Assembly: GCF_000004195.4 (NCBI RefSeq)
Contig: NC_030683.2
Span: forward strand, 3,121,133 to 3,185,132
Source of the DNA: Xenopus tropicalis
Lineage: Eukaryota > Chordata > Amphibia > Anura > Pipidae
Reading direction: 5' to 3'
DNA length: 64,000 nt
The position numbers and the translations under genes are program-made. The notes beneath the pieces are model-generated. The model was not told the DNA's origin. It worked only from the letters and a program-made list of their open reading frames with translations, and made no database searches. How positions within the stretch are numbered: the first letter of the stretch is position 1; every line of letters starts with the position of its first letter. Positions 1-12,810 of the stretch are shown here, piece after piece.

Positions 1-450
1 TTAGTTACGCCACTGCTTCAAAAGTTTTATATTCCACCACTCCTGGCGACTGTAACCCAAGAAAGGGAATTTCTCACCCGCACACCCCAACCTCTCCTCT
101 CACTGTCACCCCCAAAACAATATGGCCAACTGCAACCAGGGCAACAGCCTTTGCCTGTTTATTTGCCAATCACAGCAAAAAGGACATGCACAGAGCAAGA
201 GCATCCTCTAGCCAATCAGAGAACAAGATAATTCACAACCTGTAGCCAATCAGATAAGGGCATGGTCAGAGCGAGAGCAACCTGTAGCCAATAAGAGCAT
301 TAGAAGCCTCACAAAGCTTCACCAAACTGTAGCCATTCAGAGCACAGCAACAATCAGACTGCTATGGCAATTTGTAACCAGTTAGAACATCAGAACTTTC
401 ACAGGGCTAAACTAACCTGTAGCCAATCAGAGATTTATAACTCTAAACTA
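1..450. other. Degenerate repeat rich in CCAAT motifs
   Basis: There are at least six imperfect copies of a phrase like tgtagccaatcagag (near 166, 212, 245, 287, 333 and 422), separated by 33-90 bp. Each carries a CCAAT or near-CCAAT core. It is most likely a decayed tandem repeat. There is no gene nearby to regulate, so a promoter role is not supported. Confidence 0.4.
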
Positions 451-511
451 AACTAGATGGTGGGAGTAGGACATAATATAGACAGTAGTATGAGATGGAA
501 AGTGATGAGAC

Positions 512-812
512 AGATGGAGACAGAAAGACAAGATGGAGACTGTAGGGCAAGATGGAGACAGTAGGGCAAGATGGAGACAGTAAGACAAGATGGAGACTGT
601 AGGGCAAGATGGAGACAGTAAGACAAGATGGAGACTGTAGGGCAAGATGGAGACAGTAGGGCAAGATGGAGACAGTAGGGCAAGATGGAGACAGTAGGGC
701 ACGATGGAGACTGTAGGGCAAGATGGAGACAGTAGGGCAAGATGGAGACAGTAGGACAAGATGGAGACAGTAGGGCAAGATGGAGACAGTAGGGCAAGAT
801 GGAGACAGAGGG
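512..812 (+). repeat. 19-bp minisatellite array, locus 1 of 3
   Basis: About 16 copies of gatggagacagtagggcaa with few substitutions (gactgtag, taagacaa). Because 19 is not a multiple of 3 and the unit lacks stops in several frames, long open frames cross it that do not code for protein. The same unit recurs at 57.1 kb (same orientation) and 36.1 kb (reverse). Confidence 0.95.
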
Positions 813-2027
813 AAAACAGATCAAATAAGATTGTCCAGTCTGCAGCCCCTAAACCACAGCTAAAGACAAGGGGCAAATGACACACAGATGTGCTGCAATA
901 TTGAAAGTTCTGATGAAAAATATAAATATTTAGTATAGGAGGGAATACGGAGTTGCTTATAAGAATAAGGAGTAAGCCTGAGTGGTGGGAATGGTGGGAC
1001 AGGTGCAGCAGAGATTTATATACAGGTAAAACGAAAAATGCTGCAATAGACAAGGCGGGGTGATGATTTTGCCCCAAGGAAAAAATATATTTTAATTTGA
1101 TGGTTTGGGGAGGAAGAAGAGAATACGAGATCATGGGGTTTGGTTGGCTAGACAGGACTGACTTGTTAAACAAGGTTTTGGGGGCAAACATAAACCCTTA
1201 TTCTTGAACATAGGAGTTCAGGGTCCCTTGTGTCATGTGGAAGGTGAGAGCTAATAGACTGGCATTATAGGCAGAGTGGGGCTGGGGGTGTGGGGTTTAT
1301 TGGAAACACCCCCCCCCTATAGTTTCCTGCCTTCTGCTGCTGCTTCTGTTACCTCTGACCAAGGGGCAGAACTGAGGAATCAATAAATGTATAAGCCGGA
1401 AGTAAAGGGTACGCTAGGGCACGTCCATTCTATCATTGATTTAAAAGGTTAATTGTCACTTCGCTGTTAAACTCAGGTAAAGCAGTTCGGGGGGGGTGTA
1501 ATACTGTGGGTGGGCCATGGAGTCGTAAGTGTATGCAATGCTATTGGTGGGCCATGGAGAACAATGGGGGGTGTCTAGGCAATGCAGTGATTGGTGTGCA
1601 GTGATTTGGGTGGGCAATGCCATGCAGTCATTGGGGCGCACTGCAGAGATGGGGGTACCCAGGGTAGGAGGCAGTATATAAAGCCCAGTCTAGAAACATT
1701 ATGGATCTCCTTTAGGCAGCTGAAACCTATCAGTGGAATGAATCTGTGCTCCATCTCATACAGTATCTAAGGCGGCTTCCAAGAGTTTGGCCACAGTGGT
1801 ACAGGACTTGCCAACTGAGAGCATTCTTGTAGCTAGGGATGCCGCCTTTGCCAGTGGCTAAACCTGAACAAAGGGGGCAGGGCTGATGGTATTGGGGGTG
1901 GGGCAGTCAAGCTAGGGGTGGGCATGATGACATCAGAGTCACACACGTTGAGTGGGGATATGATGCCAGGGCGAGATTACTGCATCATTTACAATTGGCT
2001 GGAATTCCATTCAGTTTTTACTGTATA
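813..2027. other. Unique-looking intergenic DNA
   Basis: No coding signal or exon-like segment was recognised. It contains a short C run near 1,310 and a small imperfect repeat of gtgggccatgga around 1,505-1,560. Confidence 0.4.
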
Positions 2028-2565
2028 ATGGAAATCGGGGATCAAAACCAGTTGGTTGGAACCCTAGTTCTATCAATATTCTGCCTGATGACTCCAATTC
2101 TTTAATTGTATGGTTGAACCAGTTCTATGGAAAGCTCTGAAATTTTGAAGACGCCTAAGGAAAACTCAACTGTTCGGGTCAATACCCAACAGGTGGCAAC
2201 CCTACTGCCCTTCTTGCCCTCCCTGCCTTTGGCTGGAGGTTACTCTTCCTGGGACCCAACTCTCATTTCCTTCCCTTTCTTCTGGTTTTCACTTTTTATA
2301 ATGGAAAACTGGGATGTGCGGTTCAAAACCAGTTGGTTGGCAAACCTAGTCCTGTCTATATTCTGCCTGATGAGTAAGTCCAATCATTTAATTGTATGGG
2401 GGTCTATGGAACCAGTTCTCCAGGCCTAAGGAAAACCTTACTGTTTGGGTCAATACCCAACTGGTGGCAACCCTACTGCCCTACTTGCCCTCCCTGCCTT
2501 TGGCCTGGGGTTATTCTTCCTGGGACCCAACTCTCATTTCCTTCCCTTTCTTCTGGTTCTTTCAT
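2028..2565 (+). repeat. Two-copy tandem duplication, about 265 bp each
   Basis: The segment from about 2,028 to 2,290 is repeated at about 2,296 to 2,565. Shared phrases include aaaaccagttggttgg, attctgcctgatga, gggtcaatacccaac and cctgggacccaactctc. The copies differ by scattered substitutions and small indels. ORFs across it are incidental. Confidence 0.8.
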
Positions 2566-3369
2566 GAGCAACATGGGAGTGTGAGTCCCAGTTACCCACC
2601 GGTAGCTGAAGGTGCCCCACTGCCCAAGCTGCCCTCCTTTCCTCTGATGCCCACCACTATCTGCCCCTACCAGCCTCCAGCCCTAAATGAAAGCCAGGCC
2701 TTTATCGCACAACGTTTTCTCCCTTTCAATTTTTTATTATCTAATGAGGCTCAGGACAATTCCCTCTTTGGTCTTCAAAGGCCTGAGAATATGAGTGGGG
2801 GGCCGAGCGTCGGGAAGGTCCCCCCCATGTGAAGTGTAAACACGGCAGGATAACGAATTCGCTGGCGAATCGGGCGACCTCATTAAATGAAAGCAGGAGA
2901 GGGAGAAACACAGGCGGGGGATTTAGATGAACGGTGATAATTAGTGGGGGGGCATCAAATGGAGATTGTTGTGTCAAGGACGCGGCGTCCCGTCCCCCAT
3001 ACGCGCAGTGTTTATATATAAATATATATATGGGGTTTGGGGTAATTGGGGAATTACAATGAGACTGTTCCGTCGCCATCAAAGCTCCAACAGCAACTGA
3101 TATTGGAGCTGACACCCAATGGCTGCACTGGAACTGACACTCTCTCTGAATATCTAATCTCCTCTCCCCGTCCTTGATGTGCTCCATGCATGTTTCAGGC
3201 TCTTGGCCCCCCGGGACCCCCAGCTTGGAATCGGGAGGGATTCCAATCATAATTCCTGGGTAGGGGAAGGAATAATTGTATTGTTTCATGAGGAAAAGGA
3301 CAACTTGCCTCAATCACAGGCTCATTATTATGTTTCTACTGTTTATTGTCCGGGGCGACGGTAGGATCC
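2566..3369. other. Unique-looking intergenic DNA
   Basis: No gene is supported. The 190-residue reverse open frame here has no recognisable domain and contains low-complexity stretches. Confidence 0.4.
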
Positions 3370-4012
3370 CACCTAGTCACCCCCATATCCTATACACACA
3401 GTAACTGTATAATATATAGGCACGGCGTAACCCCCATATCCTATACACACAGTAACTGTATAATATATAGGCACAGTGTAACCCCCATATCCTATACACA
3501 CAGTAACTGTATAATATATAGGCACGGTGTAACCCCCATATCCTATACACACAGTAACTGTATAATATATAGGTGTAACCCCCATATCCTATACACACAG
3601 TAACTGTATAATATATAGGCACAGTGTAACCCCCATATCCTATACACACAGTAACTGTATAATATATAGGCACAGTGTAACCCCCATATCCTATACACAC
3701 AGTAACTGTATAATATATAGGCACAGTGTAACCCCCATATCCTATACACACAGTAACTGTATAATATATAGGCACGGTGTAACCCCCATATCCTATACAC
3801 ACAGTAACTGTATAATATATAGGCACGGTGTAACCCCCATATCCTATACACACAGTAACTGTATAATATATAGGCACAGTGTAACCCCCATATCCTATAC
3901 ACACAGTAACTGTATAATATATAGGCGTAACCCCCATATCCTATACACACAGTAACTGTATAATATATAGGCGTAACCCCCATATCCTATACACACAGTA
4001 ACTGTATAATAT
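3370..4012 (+). repeat. 51-bp minisatellite array, 13 copies
   Basis: The unit contains cccccatatcctatacacac followed by agtaactgtataatatatag. Most copies carry a gcac(a/g)gtgta spacer. Three short copies lack it and are about 45 bp. Copies are nearly identical, implying recent expansion or homogenisation. Confidence 0.95.
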
Positions 4013-4016
4013 ACAG

Positions 4017-4985
4017 GGTACAAGTAGGGGATCTGATATCTGGAAGCCCGTTATCCAGAAAGTTCTGAATTACAGGAAGGCCATCTCCCATAGACTGCAT
4101 TATAAGCAAATAATTCTACTTTTTGAAAGTGATTTTTTTTTTCTCTGTAATAATAAAACAGTACCTGTACTTGATCCCAACTAAGATATAATTACCCCTT
4201 ATTGGGGCAGAACAGCCCTATTGGGTTTATTTAATGGTTAAATGATTTCCTTTTCTCTGTAATAATAAAACAGGACCTGTACTTGATCCCAACTACGATA
4301 TAATTACCCCCTATTGGGGCAGAACAGCCCTATTGGGTTTATTTAATGGTTAAATGATTCCCTTTTCTCTGTAATAATAAAACAGGACCTGTACTTGATC
4401 CCAACTACGATATAATTACCCCCTATTGGGGCAGAACAGCCCTATTGGGTTTATTTCATGGTTAAATGATTCCCTTTTCTCTGTAATAATAAAACAGTAC
4501 CTGTACTTGATCCCAACTAAGATATAATTACCCCTTATTGGGGCAGAACAGCCCTATTGGGTTTATTTAATGGTTAAATGATTCCCTTTTCTCTGTAATA
4601 ATAAAACAGTACCTGTACTTGATCCCAACTAAGATATAATTACCCCTTATTGGGGCAGAACAGCCCTATTGGGTTTATTTCATGGTTAAATGATTCCCTT
4701 TTCTCTGTAATAATAAAACAGTACCTGTACTTGATCCCAACTAAGATATAATTACCCCTTATTGGGGCAGAACAGCCCTATTGGGTTTATTTCATGGTTA
4801 AATGATTCCCTTTTCTCTGTAATAATAAAACAGTACCTGTACTTGATCCCAACTAAGATATAATTACCCCTTATTGGGGCAGAACAGCCCTATTGGGTTT
4901 ATTTAATGTTTGAATAATTTTTCAGTAGACTTAAGGAAATCTCAAGTCCCAAGCATTCTGTATAACAGGTCCCATACCTGTCAGA
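4017..4985. mobile_element. MITE-like element with an internal 112-bp tandem expansion
   Basis: The outer ends look like an inverted pair. The left has cccgttatccagaaagttct and the right has cattctgtataacaggtccc atacctgt. This resembles an interspersed family I recall from Xenopus, with ends like acaggtatgggacctgttat. Between the ends, a 112-bp segment (ctctgtaataataaaacag through ttgggtttattt) is repeated about seven times, from 4,130 to 4,910. Copies alternate between small sets of diagnostic variants (acctg/gtacctg, ttaatgg/ttcatgg). Confidence 0.7.
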
Positions 4986-5454
4986 CTCCAGTATTGGAAA
5001 TCTGCGTTACTTTTTACACAAGGAATAGTTGTGTCCTGCAATTGTAGAACTTTGTATTCTCAGGACTGCATCTTATTGGCAGATACGGAGTCAGTTCAGT
5101 GTTGCCTTTATATCAAAAAGTTTCCAAGAAGGATCATTCAGTTTAATGGATTTCATTTTTTTGTTAAACTATTGAAGGCTTTACTCATTACATGAACTTA
5201 CATTATAAATCAGGCTCCAATCACTCGCTCCAGGCCCCATTCATAGGCCCCTCCCCCCAAATCCCACTAAGGTCTATACCTCAGGCTGCAGGATTCTCCT
5301 TTACTCTCCAGCAGCAGCCCCACCCCTTCCTGCAATCCAAACAGGAACATGGCTGTGCCTACTTTTTCCCATAACCCCCTGAGCCAATAGAAATACCTCC
5401 TTTATCCCCTAAACTTACAGGGAGGAGAAAGTTTAACTCTTTCATTCCCCTTAT
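4986..5454. other. Unique-looking intergenic DNA
   Basis: No gene or repeat was recognised in this stretch between two arrays. Confidence 0.4.
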
Positions 5455-6450
5455 AACTATAGCGGGGTGACTGTTATCCCAATGTTTCTATATATCTGTA
5501 ACCTTGTTATGGGCTAAGGGGGCCCAGCCTGAAGGCCAGTTAGGGGGGGATTTGGGGTGAGTGCTTATTTGTGCCCTGGGTACCCCTGGAACTATAGCGG
5601 GGTGACTGTTACCCCAATGTTTCTATATATCTGTAACCTTGTTATGGGCTAAGGGGGCCCAGCCTGAAGGCCAGTTAGGGGGGGATTTGGGGTGCTTATT
5701 TGTGCCCTGGGTACCCCTGGAACTATAGCGGGGTGACTGTTACCCCAATGTTTCTATATATCTGTAACCTTGTTATGGGCTAAGGGGGCCCAGCCTGAAG
5801 GCCAGTTAGGGGGGGATTTGGGGTGAGTGCTTATTTGTGCCCTGGGTACCCCTGGAACTATAGCGGGGTGACTGTTATCCCAATGTTTCTATATATCTGT
5901 AACCTTGTTATGGGCTAAGGGGGCCCAGCCTGAAGGCCAGTTAGGGGGGATTTGGGGTGAGTGCTTATTTGTGCCCTGGGTACCCCTGGAACTATAGCGG
6001 GGTGACTGTTACCCCAATGTTTCTATATATCTGTAACCTTGTTATGGGCTAAGGGGGCCCAGCCTGAAGGCCAGTTAGGGGGGGATTTGGGGTGCTTATT
6101 TGTGCCCTGGGTACCCCTGGAACTATAGCGGGGTGACTGTTACCCCAATGTTTCTATATATCTGTAACCTTGTTATGGGCTAAGGGGGCCCAGCCTGAAG
6201 GCCAGTTAGGGGGGGATTTGGGGTGAGTGCTTATTTGTGCCCTGGGTACCCCTGGAACTATAGCGGGGTGACTGTTACCCCAATGTTTCTATATATCTGT
6301 AACCTTGTTATGGGCTAAGGGGGCCCAGCCTGAAGGCCAGTTAGGGGGGGATTTGGGGTGCTTATTTGTGCCCTGGGTACCCCTGGAACTATAGCAGGGT
6401 GACTGTTACCCCAATGTTTCTATATATCTGTAACCTTGTTATAAGCTAAG
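5455..6450 (+). repeat. 131/135-bp tandem array, 8 copies, locus 1 of 2
   Basis: Units begin with aactatagcggggtgactgt and end gccctgggtacccctgg. A four-base gagt indel makes units either 131 or 135 bp. Copy starts are near 5,455, 5,590, 5,721, 5,856, 5,990, 6,121, 6,257 and 6,388. The same unit forms an array at 9.2 kb in the same orientation. Confidence 0.95.
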
Positions 6451-6455
6451 GGGGC

Positions 6456-6586
6456 AGAAAAGTAATGTTCTGGGCACACAATAAGCTGTACCCCCATACT
6501 GTACTGTCTAAGGGAAACACTATGGCACCCCCTACCCATATGTATAAATACAAATATACAGAGAAGGAATGTTCTGGGCACACAAT
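6456..6586 (+). repeat. Solitary copy (about 1.25 units) of the 104-bp minisatellite
   Basis: It contains gttctgggcacacaataagc, ctaagggaaacactatggca and atatgtataaatacaaatat. It directly follows the 131/135-bp array. The same unit forms long arrays at 16.0, 46.7 and 60.1 kb. Confidence 0.9.
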
Positions 6587-7544
6587 GATTAGATAGTTCT
6601 GGGCTATTACCCCGGCAGTAGGTAACTGAGAGGCAGTAGAAGGGCTATTGGCCGGTGTGCGTATGCGAGTGCATAAGAATTCAGCAGACAGACTATGCAA
6701 AACAAAGCCGCACTCGCTCACGTTCAGCTTGAAACGCCAAAGCCACTGGGATGTTGGGGAAAGTGTGATCCTCTTTGGTGTTCAGGATACAAACAGTGAG
6801 CGGAATCGGGGTTGGCAGCAGGCGAGGGTCCCGGGAGTGGGCACGGATGGTGCAGATAATGAGCTCACCAGGGTGATAGGACTTGTGTACTGCTATGCTA
6901 AATAACCTGGGATAAATAAAAGCAAAAACCACTGGAAGTCATCCCATATTCCTTTTATTCTCCGGCTCTGAGTATTAATGTATTAGAAATTGTATCTTTA
7001 TGACGGGCAATGAAGTTCAGAACTGGCTCCTGCGGATCGGAGTAGAACTCCCCGAGCGTCCGTCACTTGTCACTTCCAGATACGCAGCGGCCAACGTATG
7101 GGCTCTGAAACCCCCCGTGGTCCTGACTCCGGGCCTGACCCATAGATGAAAAATATCTGAGGGATGTCCAACCTGCAGGCCTTCAGCTCTATAACTCCCA
7201 GCATCACCCCCATGTATATATTCTCATTCTGTTGTGTTACCCAAGGGCCCCGTCCAGGGAATAGGGCCCCAAAATAGTTCCCCTCTTTGCCCAACAGCAT
7301 CAGCCAACATCTGGAACTACAACTCCCAGCCTACCCCAACCAAGGTTCTTGGGAGATAGGAAGGCCATAGAGAGTTATCCAGCCAATCAGGAGCAGAAGT
7401 AGCAAAGAACTCACTGAATTGGGCTCATTCTTATCTACCGTGGAACCTAATTTGGATCATTTTGTTTGGGACCCCTAGATTGAGATTGGGTGGGCAATTA
7501 CTGCCTGCTTTTCCTTCATCACATTATCCCCCAGCATTACATGA
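6587..7544. other. Unique-looking intergenic DNA
   Basis: No coding exon was recognised. Short open frames on both strands have no family features. Confidence 0.4.
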
Positions 7545-8398
7545 AACAGTCTGGCCCCCAAGCATTTCATTGCACAGTCTGGCCCCCAAGCATGTAACTG
7601 CACAGTCTAGCCCCCAAGCATGTAACTGCACAGTCTGGCCCCCAAGCATGTAACTGCACAGTCTAGCCCCCAAGCATTTCATTGCACAGTCTGGCCCCCT
7701 CAAGCATGTAACTGCACAGTCTGGCCCCCTCAAGCATGTAACTGCACAGTCTGGCCCCCAAGCATGTAACTGCACAGTCTGGCCCCCAAGCATTTAATTG
7801 CACAGTCTGGCCCCCAAGCATTTAATTGCACAGTCTGCCCCCCAAGCATGTAACTGCACAGTCTGACCCCCAAGCATTTAATTGCACAGTCTGGCCCCCA
7901 AGCATTTAATTGCACAGTCTGGCCCCCAACCATTTAATTGCACAGTCTGGCCCCCAAGCATTTAATTGCACAGTCTGGCCTTCAAGCATGTAATTGCACA
8001 ATCTGGCCCCCAAGCATTTAATTGCACAGTCTGGCCTTCAAGCATGTAATTGCACAGTCTGGCCCCCAAGCATTTAATTGCACAGTTTGGCCCCCAAGCA
8101 TTTAATTGCACAGTCTGGCCTTCAAGCATGTAATTGCACAGTCTGGCCCCCAAGCATTTAATTGCACAGTCTGGCCTTCAAGCATGTAATTGCACAGTCT
8201 GGCCCCCAAGCATTTAATTGCACAGTTTGGCCCCCAAGAATTTAAATGCACAGTCTGGCCTCCCAAGCATTTAATTGCACAGTCTGACCCCCATGCATGT
8301 AACTGCACAGTCTGGCCCCCAAGCATTTAATTGCACAGTCTGGCCCCCAAGCATTTAATTGCACAGTCTGGCCCCCAAGCATTTAATTGCACAGTTAC
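7545..8398 (+). repeat. 27-bp minisatellite array, about 31 copies
   Basis: The unit is roughly ccccaagcatttaattgcac followed by agtctgg. Variants include catgtaactg and ccttcaagc. Variants are grouped along the array (taactg to the left, ttaattg to the right), with a repeating two- or three-unit pattern around 7,975-8,220. Confidence 0.93.
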
Positions 8399-9199
8399 AG
8401 CCCCCCACCCCAAACCCTGCACAGACTTTAATATTAGTGGACCCCAGGTAGGGTTCCCACCTGTCTGCTTTTAACTGAAACCTGGATAAATCTGTAGCAC
8501 AATAGCCCCCACTTCCCATGTCATTGCCCCACCCCTAGTGTCCCCGTGATGTCACTGTCAGGATTTGCCAAGAAATAAAGGTGCCAACCATATTCCCAGG
8601 TCAGGTCATGTGACTGTAAAGCCCTCAAAAACTTATTCTGCCCAGTGTCAGAGTCAGGGAGTCTCTTCTGGGCTCTATCCGGCCCATATGGCATGAGAAG
8701 CAGAAATAAGTGTAATTTTAGGCAGATTATCTGTCGCTGCTATAAAGCCTCTGTGTCTGTCAGGGAGCCCTGGGCAAGTTATGGGCCGGTAAAGTCAGAT
8801 TGTGACAGCAAGAATAGAGCCTTTTATTTGGCAGATGAAAACATGTGACTTCCCCGGTGCTGTTTGGGCACGAGGCACAGGGATCAGTCAGAGAGATGGC
8901 GGCACCAGCAGGTCCTTAGATCCGGTCCCTCACAGAGTTGAAAGGAGTCTGACACCGGCGCCAACTGTCCCCTTAAGCTCTTTATTCTCTATTAAACCGA
9001 CCCGGCTCCCATATATGTTCTGATCTTGTCATTGGCTGCAGGAACCCTATATCTCCTTATTCTGCCTGTTCCTATGCACTTTGTCTATTTATATGGGGGG
9101 CAACTAAGCAGGACTGTGGGGTCTCACTGAGCAGCTCTTATAGGAAGGAAGAGAGGGGCAATAGTCACTGTGGCACAGGGCTGGGGCAAGATGCTTACT
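8399..9199. other. Unique-looking intergenic DNA
   Basis: No gene is supported and no recognised repeat family is present. Confidence 0.4.
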
Positions 9200-9992
9200 G
9201 GGTACCCCTGGAACTATAGCGGGGTGACTGTTACCCCAATGTTTCTATATATCTGTAACCTTGTTATGGGCTAAGGGGGCCCAGCCTGAAGGCCAGTTAG
9301 GGGGGGATTTGGGGTGAGTGCTTATTTGTGCCCTGGGTACCCCTGGAACTATAGCGGGGTGACTGTTACCCCAATGTTTCTATATATCTGTAACCCAGTT
9401 ATGGGCTAAGGGGGCCCAGCCTGAAGGCCAGTTAGGGGGGGATTTGGGGTGAGTGCTTATTTGTGCCCTGGGTACCCCTGGAACTATAGCGGGGTGACTG
9501 TTACCCCAATGTCTCTATATATCTGTAACCCGGTTATGGGCTAAGGGGGCCCAGCCTGAAGGCCAGTTAGGGGGGGATTTGGGGTGAGTGCTTATTTGTG
9601 CCCTGGGTACCCCTGGAACTATAGCGGGGTGACTGTTACCCCAATGTTTCTATATATCTGTAACCTTGTTATGGGCTAAGGGGCCCAGCCTGAAGGCCAG
9701 TTAGGGGGGGATTAGGGGTGAGTGCTTATTTGTGCTCTGGGTACCCCTGGAACTATAGCAGGGTGACTGTTACCCCAATGTTTCTATATATCTGTAACCT
9801 TGTTATGGGCTAAGGGGGCCCAGCCTGAAGGCCAGTTAGGGGGGGATTTGGGGTGAGTGCTTATTTGTGCCCTGGGTACCCCTGGAACTATAGCAGGGTG
9901 ACTGTTACCCCAATGTTTCTATATATCTGTAACCTTGTTATGGGCTAAGGGGGCCCAGCCTGAAGGCCAGTTAGGGGGGGATTTGGGGTGAG
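9200..9992 (+). repeat. 131/135-bp tandem array, 6 copies, locus 2 of 2
   Basis: It has the same unit and orientation as the array at 5.5 kb. Almost all copies here are the 135-bp form. Local variants (taacccagtt, taacccggtt, agcagggtg) show separate drift after seeding. Confidence 0.95.
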
Positions 9993-10755
9993 AGTTTGGG
10001 CACAGACCTTTATACAAAGCAAATGCTGTAGGACTGGGCAGTGTTTCCCATGGGCCAATGAGTGATGCTCAGAGTGTGGCCCCTCCAGGCCCTGTAGCAG
10101 GACTTTGCTCCTATTATTGATATAGAAATGTACCCAGCACAGTGCATTCTTTCATTCTCTAACACAAAGGCCCCCCCAGCCTTGCAGGTACTTGAGTGAC
10201 CAGGAATGAATGGGGGGACACTCAACCTTTTTCTTCTATTTTCCATGACATCAGCTTCCCGGTTGGCTGTTTCGCTACAGTCCCTTTCATGCGGAATGAC
10301 GATCCCCACTGTAGGGAAGCCCCCCTTATATCCTTTGTATAAACTGTGTGGGGGCAGCAGGTGGCACTTAGGAAGCAGACATTTTTGGCCCTAATTCAAG
10401 GTTCATGGAGGCCAAATGACAAAGACGGGGAATATCTGTATATAGGAATGAGATAACGAGGGAAAGAAACTCGTTATAGAGAGACATTGGCTCGCAAAAT
10501 ACTATTGCTCCTTGGTGGGCAGTCAGGAGTGTCCAACCTGCAGTCACCCAGCTCTGCAACCACAACTGGGGGGCATCCCCAATATATATACTGGAAATGC
10601 ACATATAATCTCCCCCCAACTTTATTTATGGGGCACTTTTTATCTCTAAATGACACTGTTACACAGCAAATAATTCCCTCTGCCATTTAACCTTTTATTC
10701 TTGTACCAACAAATGTATTTGTAGCTGTAATATTGGTGTGTAGGCGCCATCTCAG
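9993..10755. other. Unique-looking intergenic DNA
   Basis: No exon or known repeat was recognised. Confidence 0.4.
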
Positions 10756-11490
10756 TGCCTTGTGCCTGAGTCTGAGCTTTCAGCCAGCGCTACACATTAG
10801 AACTGCTTTCAGCTAACCTATTGTTTCTCCTACTCCCATGTAACTGGAGGAGTCCCAAGCCGGACTTGGATTTCTTACTATTGAGTGCTATTCTGATACC
10901 TACTGGGAGCTGCTATCTTGCTCCCTTCCCATTGTTCTGCTGATCGGCTGCTGGGGGTGAGGGGGGGGGATATCACTCCAACTTGCAGCGCAGCAGTAAA
11001 GTGTGCCTGAGTCTGAGCTTTCAGAAGGAGCCAGTGCTACACATTAGAACTGCTTTCAGCTAACCTATTGTTTCTCCTACTCCCATGTAACTGGAGGAGT
11101 CCCAAGCCGGACTTGGATTTCTTACTATTGAGTGCTATTCTGATACCTACTGGGAGCTGCTATCTTGCTCCCTTCCCATTGTTATGCTGATCGGCTGCTG
11201 GGGGTGAGGGGTGGGGGGATATCACTCCAACTTGCAGCGCAGCAGTAAAGTGTGCCTGAGTCTGAGCTTTCAGCCAGCGCTACCCATTAGAACTGCTTTC
11301 AGCTAACCTATTGTTTCTCCTACTCCCATGTAACTGGAGGAGTCCCAAGCCGGACTTGGATTTCTTACTATTGAGTGCTATTCTGATACCTACTGGGAGC
11401 TGCTATCTTGCTCCCTTCCCATTGTTCTGCTGATCGGCTGCTGGGGGTGAGGGGGGGGATATCACTCCAATTTGCAGCGCAGCAGTAAAG
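10756..11490 (+). repeat. Three tandem copies of a 241-249-bp unit
   Basis: Units start gtgcctgagtctgagctttc at about 10,762, 11,003 and 11,252 and end cagcgcagcagtaaagtg. The second copy has an extra aaggag near its start. The unit resembles an interspersed Xenopus repeat that I recall in single copy, so this is likely a local triplication of one. Confidence 0.85.
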
Positions 11491-12673
11491 TGTGAAAAAC
11501 AGATTACAATGCAGGATTCTTTGTAAAAGGAAAGGTAAGTTACACTGACATCTTGCAGTTTATTTACCAGTACTTACTGCCGTTCTGAGCACCTACCTAT
11601 GGTTGCAGCTTCATTTAACGAGTGAGTCCTTGGCTGATGGTTATAGTCTCCCTTTAAATAGCCACAAGCTGCTGTGTATATCTATATATATATCTAAGGT
11701 GGGGGTAGTCCCTCGGGCCATAGCACTGTGCTTGGATCCAGAAGAGCTGATCAGTCCCAGGATGAGTAGAGAATATTCCTGGATAACCGGCCCATAATTC
11801 CCCATGTCAGCACATTTATGCCCATTAATTCCCTGTCAGGTGATCGGCGTTCGGCTCGGAGACTGACGAGTTGATTTTCACGTTTCTCATAACTGAGAAT
11901 GGAAATTAAAGGGGAAATACAACCAATGCAAAGCACCGGCCCCTGGTGGGGTAGAAAGGGCATTAACCTTGGGCCCCATCACCAGAGGAAAGTACAGAAG
12001 AATGTAAAACTGCCTCACTACGCCCCCTAGTGCCTGTAGCAATTTAACTTAATTACAAATGCAAGAGAATCCACCAATAGGAAAGCAGCACTCACATCCA
12101 TTTCGCTTTTATCTAATATACAGGGTTTATGGCACCATTTTGGCCCTATGATGTGAATCAAATATCAGGAGGGAGCACCGACTGCCGTGTAGATGCTCTT
12201 TAACCCTTCCAGCTCCGACTGCAGGAACAAAGACAAGGAAAAATACAATGATGGTTGTTGAATTGTATACTGTGTGGGTGAGGGGAATGTGGGGGATGAC
12301 ATTAGAATAAAAACCAAAGAAGCCCTTATAAGAATGAGCAGAACCCCCAAAAGGAGAAGGTTCAACCCAACACGAGACAAAAGAGATGATGTCCCTCTGA
12401 TAAACAAGCTCCCCCCTCAGATAGTACCCTGGGACTCACATCATACTCGTCCGAGGGTAAATTGGCATTTACTAGACACATCTACCACCCATGATATGGA
12501 CCCAGTATAAGCTACACTGTATTGTAACAGAGAAAACAACCCTAAGATGTGGTCACCCAAGAGGCCAATAGTTATTACCATCAATGGTCCTTGAAAGTTT
12601 ATGAAGAATGAATAAAGGAAGGCCAAAATGAAATCCCAAATCTGCCCACTTGCCCAATGAGTAGTTTGGTTTA
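11491..12673. other. Unique-looking intergenic DNA
   Basis: No gene is supported. A short tatatata stretch lies near 11,685. Confidence 0.4.
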
Positions 12674-12810
12674 GGGCTCTGGCACACGGGGAGATTAGTA
12701 GCCCGCGGCAAAACTCCCTGTTCGCGGGCGACTAATCTCCCCGAGTTGCCTTCCCCTGCCATCCCACCGGCGAACATGTAAGTCGCCGGCGGGATGGCAG
12801 ACGCGGCGGC
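12674..12810. mobile_element. MITE fragment with two hairpins
   Basis: One hairpin pairs ggggagattagtagcccgcg with cgcgggcgactaatctcccc. A second pairs gccatcccaccggcga with tcgccggcgggatggc. The start ggctctggcacacgggg resembles the terminus of an abundant Xenopus MITE. No matching right terminus is seen, so the copy is probably truncated. Confidence 0.65.

Noticed and set aside
2741..3313. 190-residue reverse frame as a novel gene
   Set aside because: No splice-flanked exon structure, no recognisable motif, low-complexity stretches and competing open frames on the other strand.
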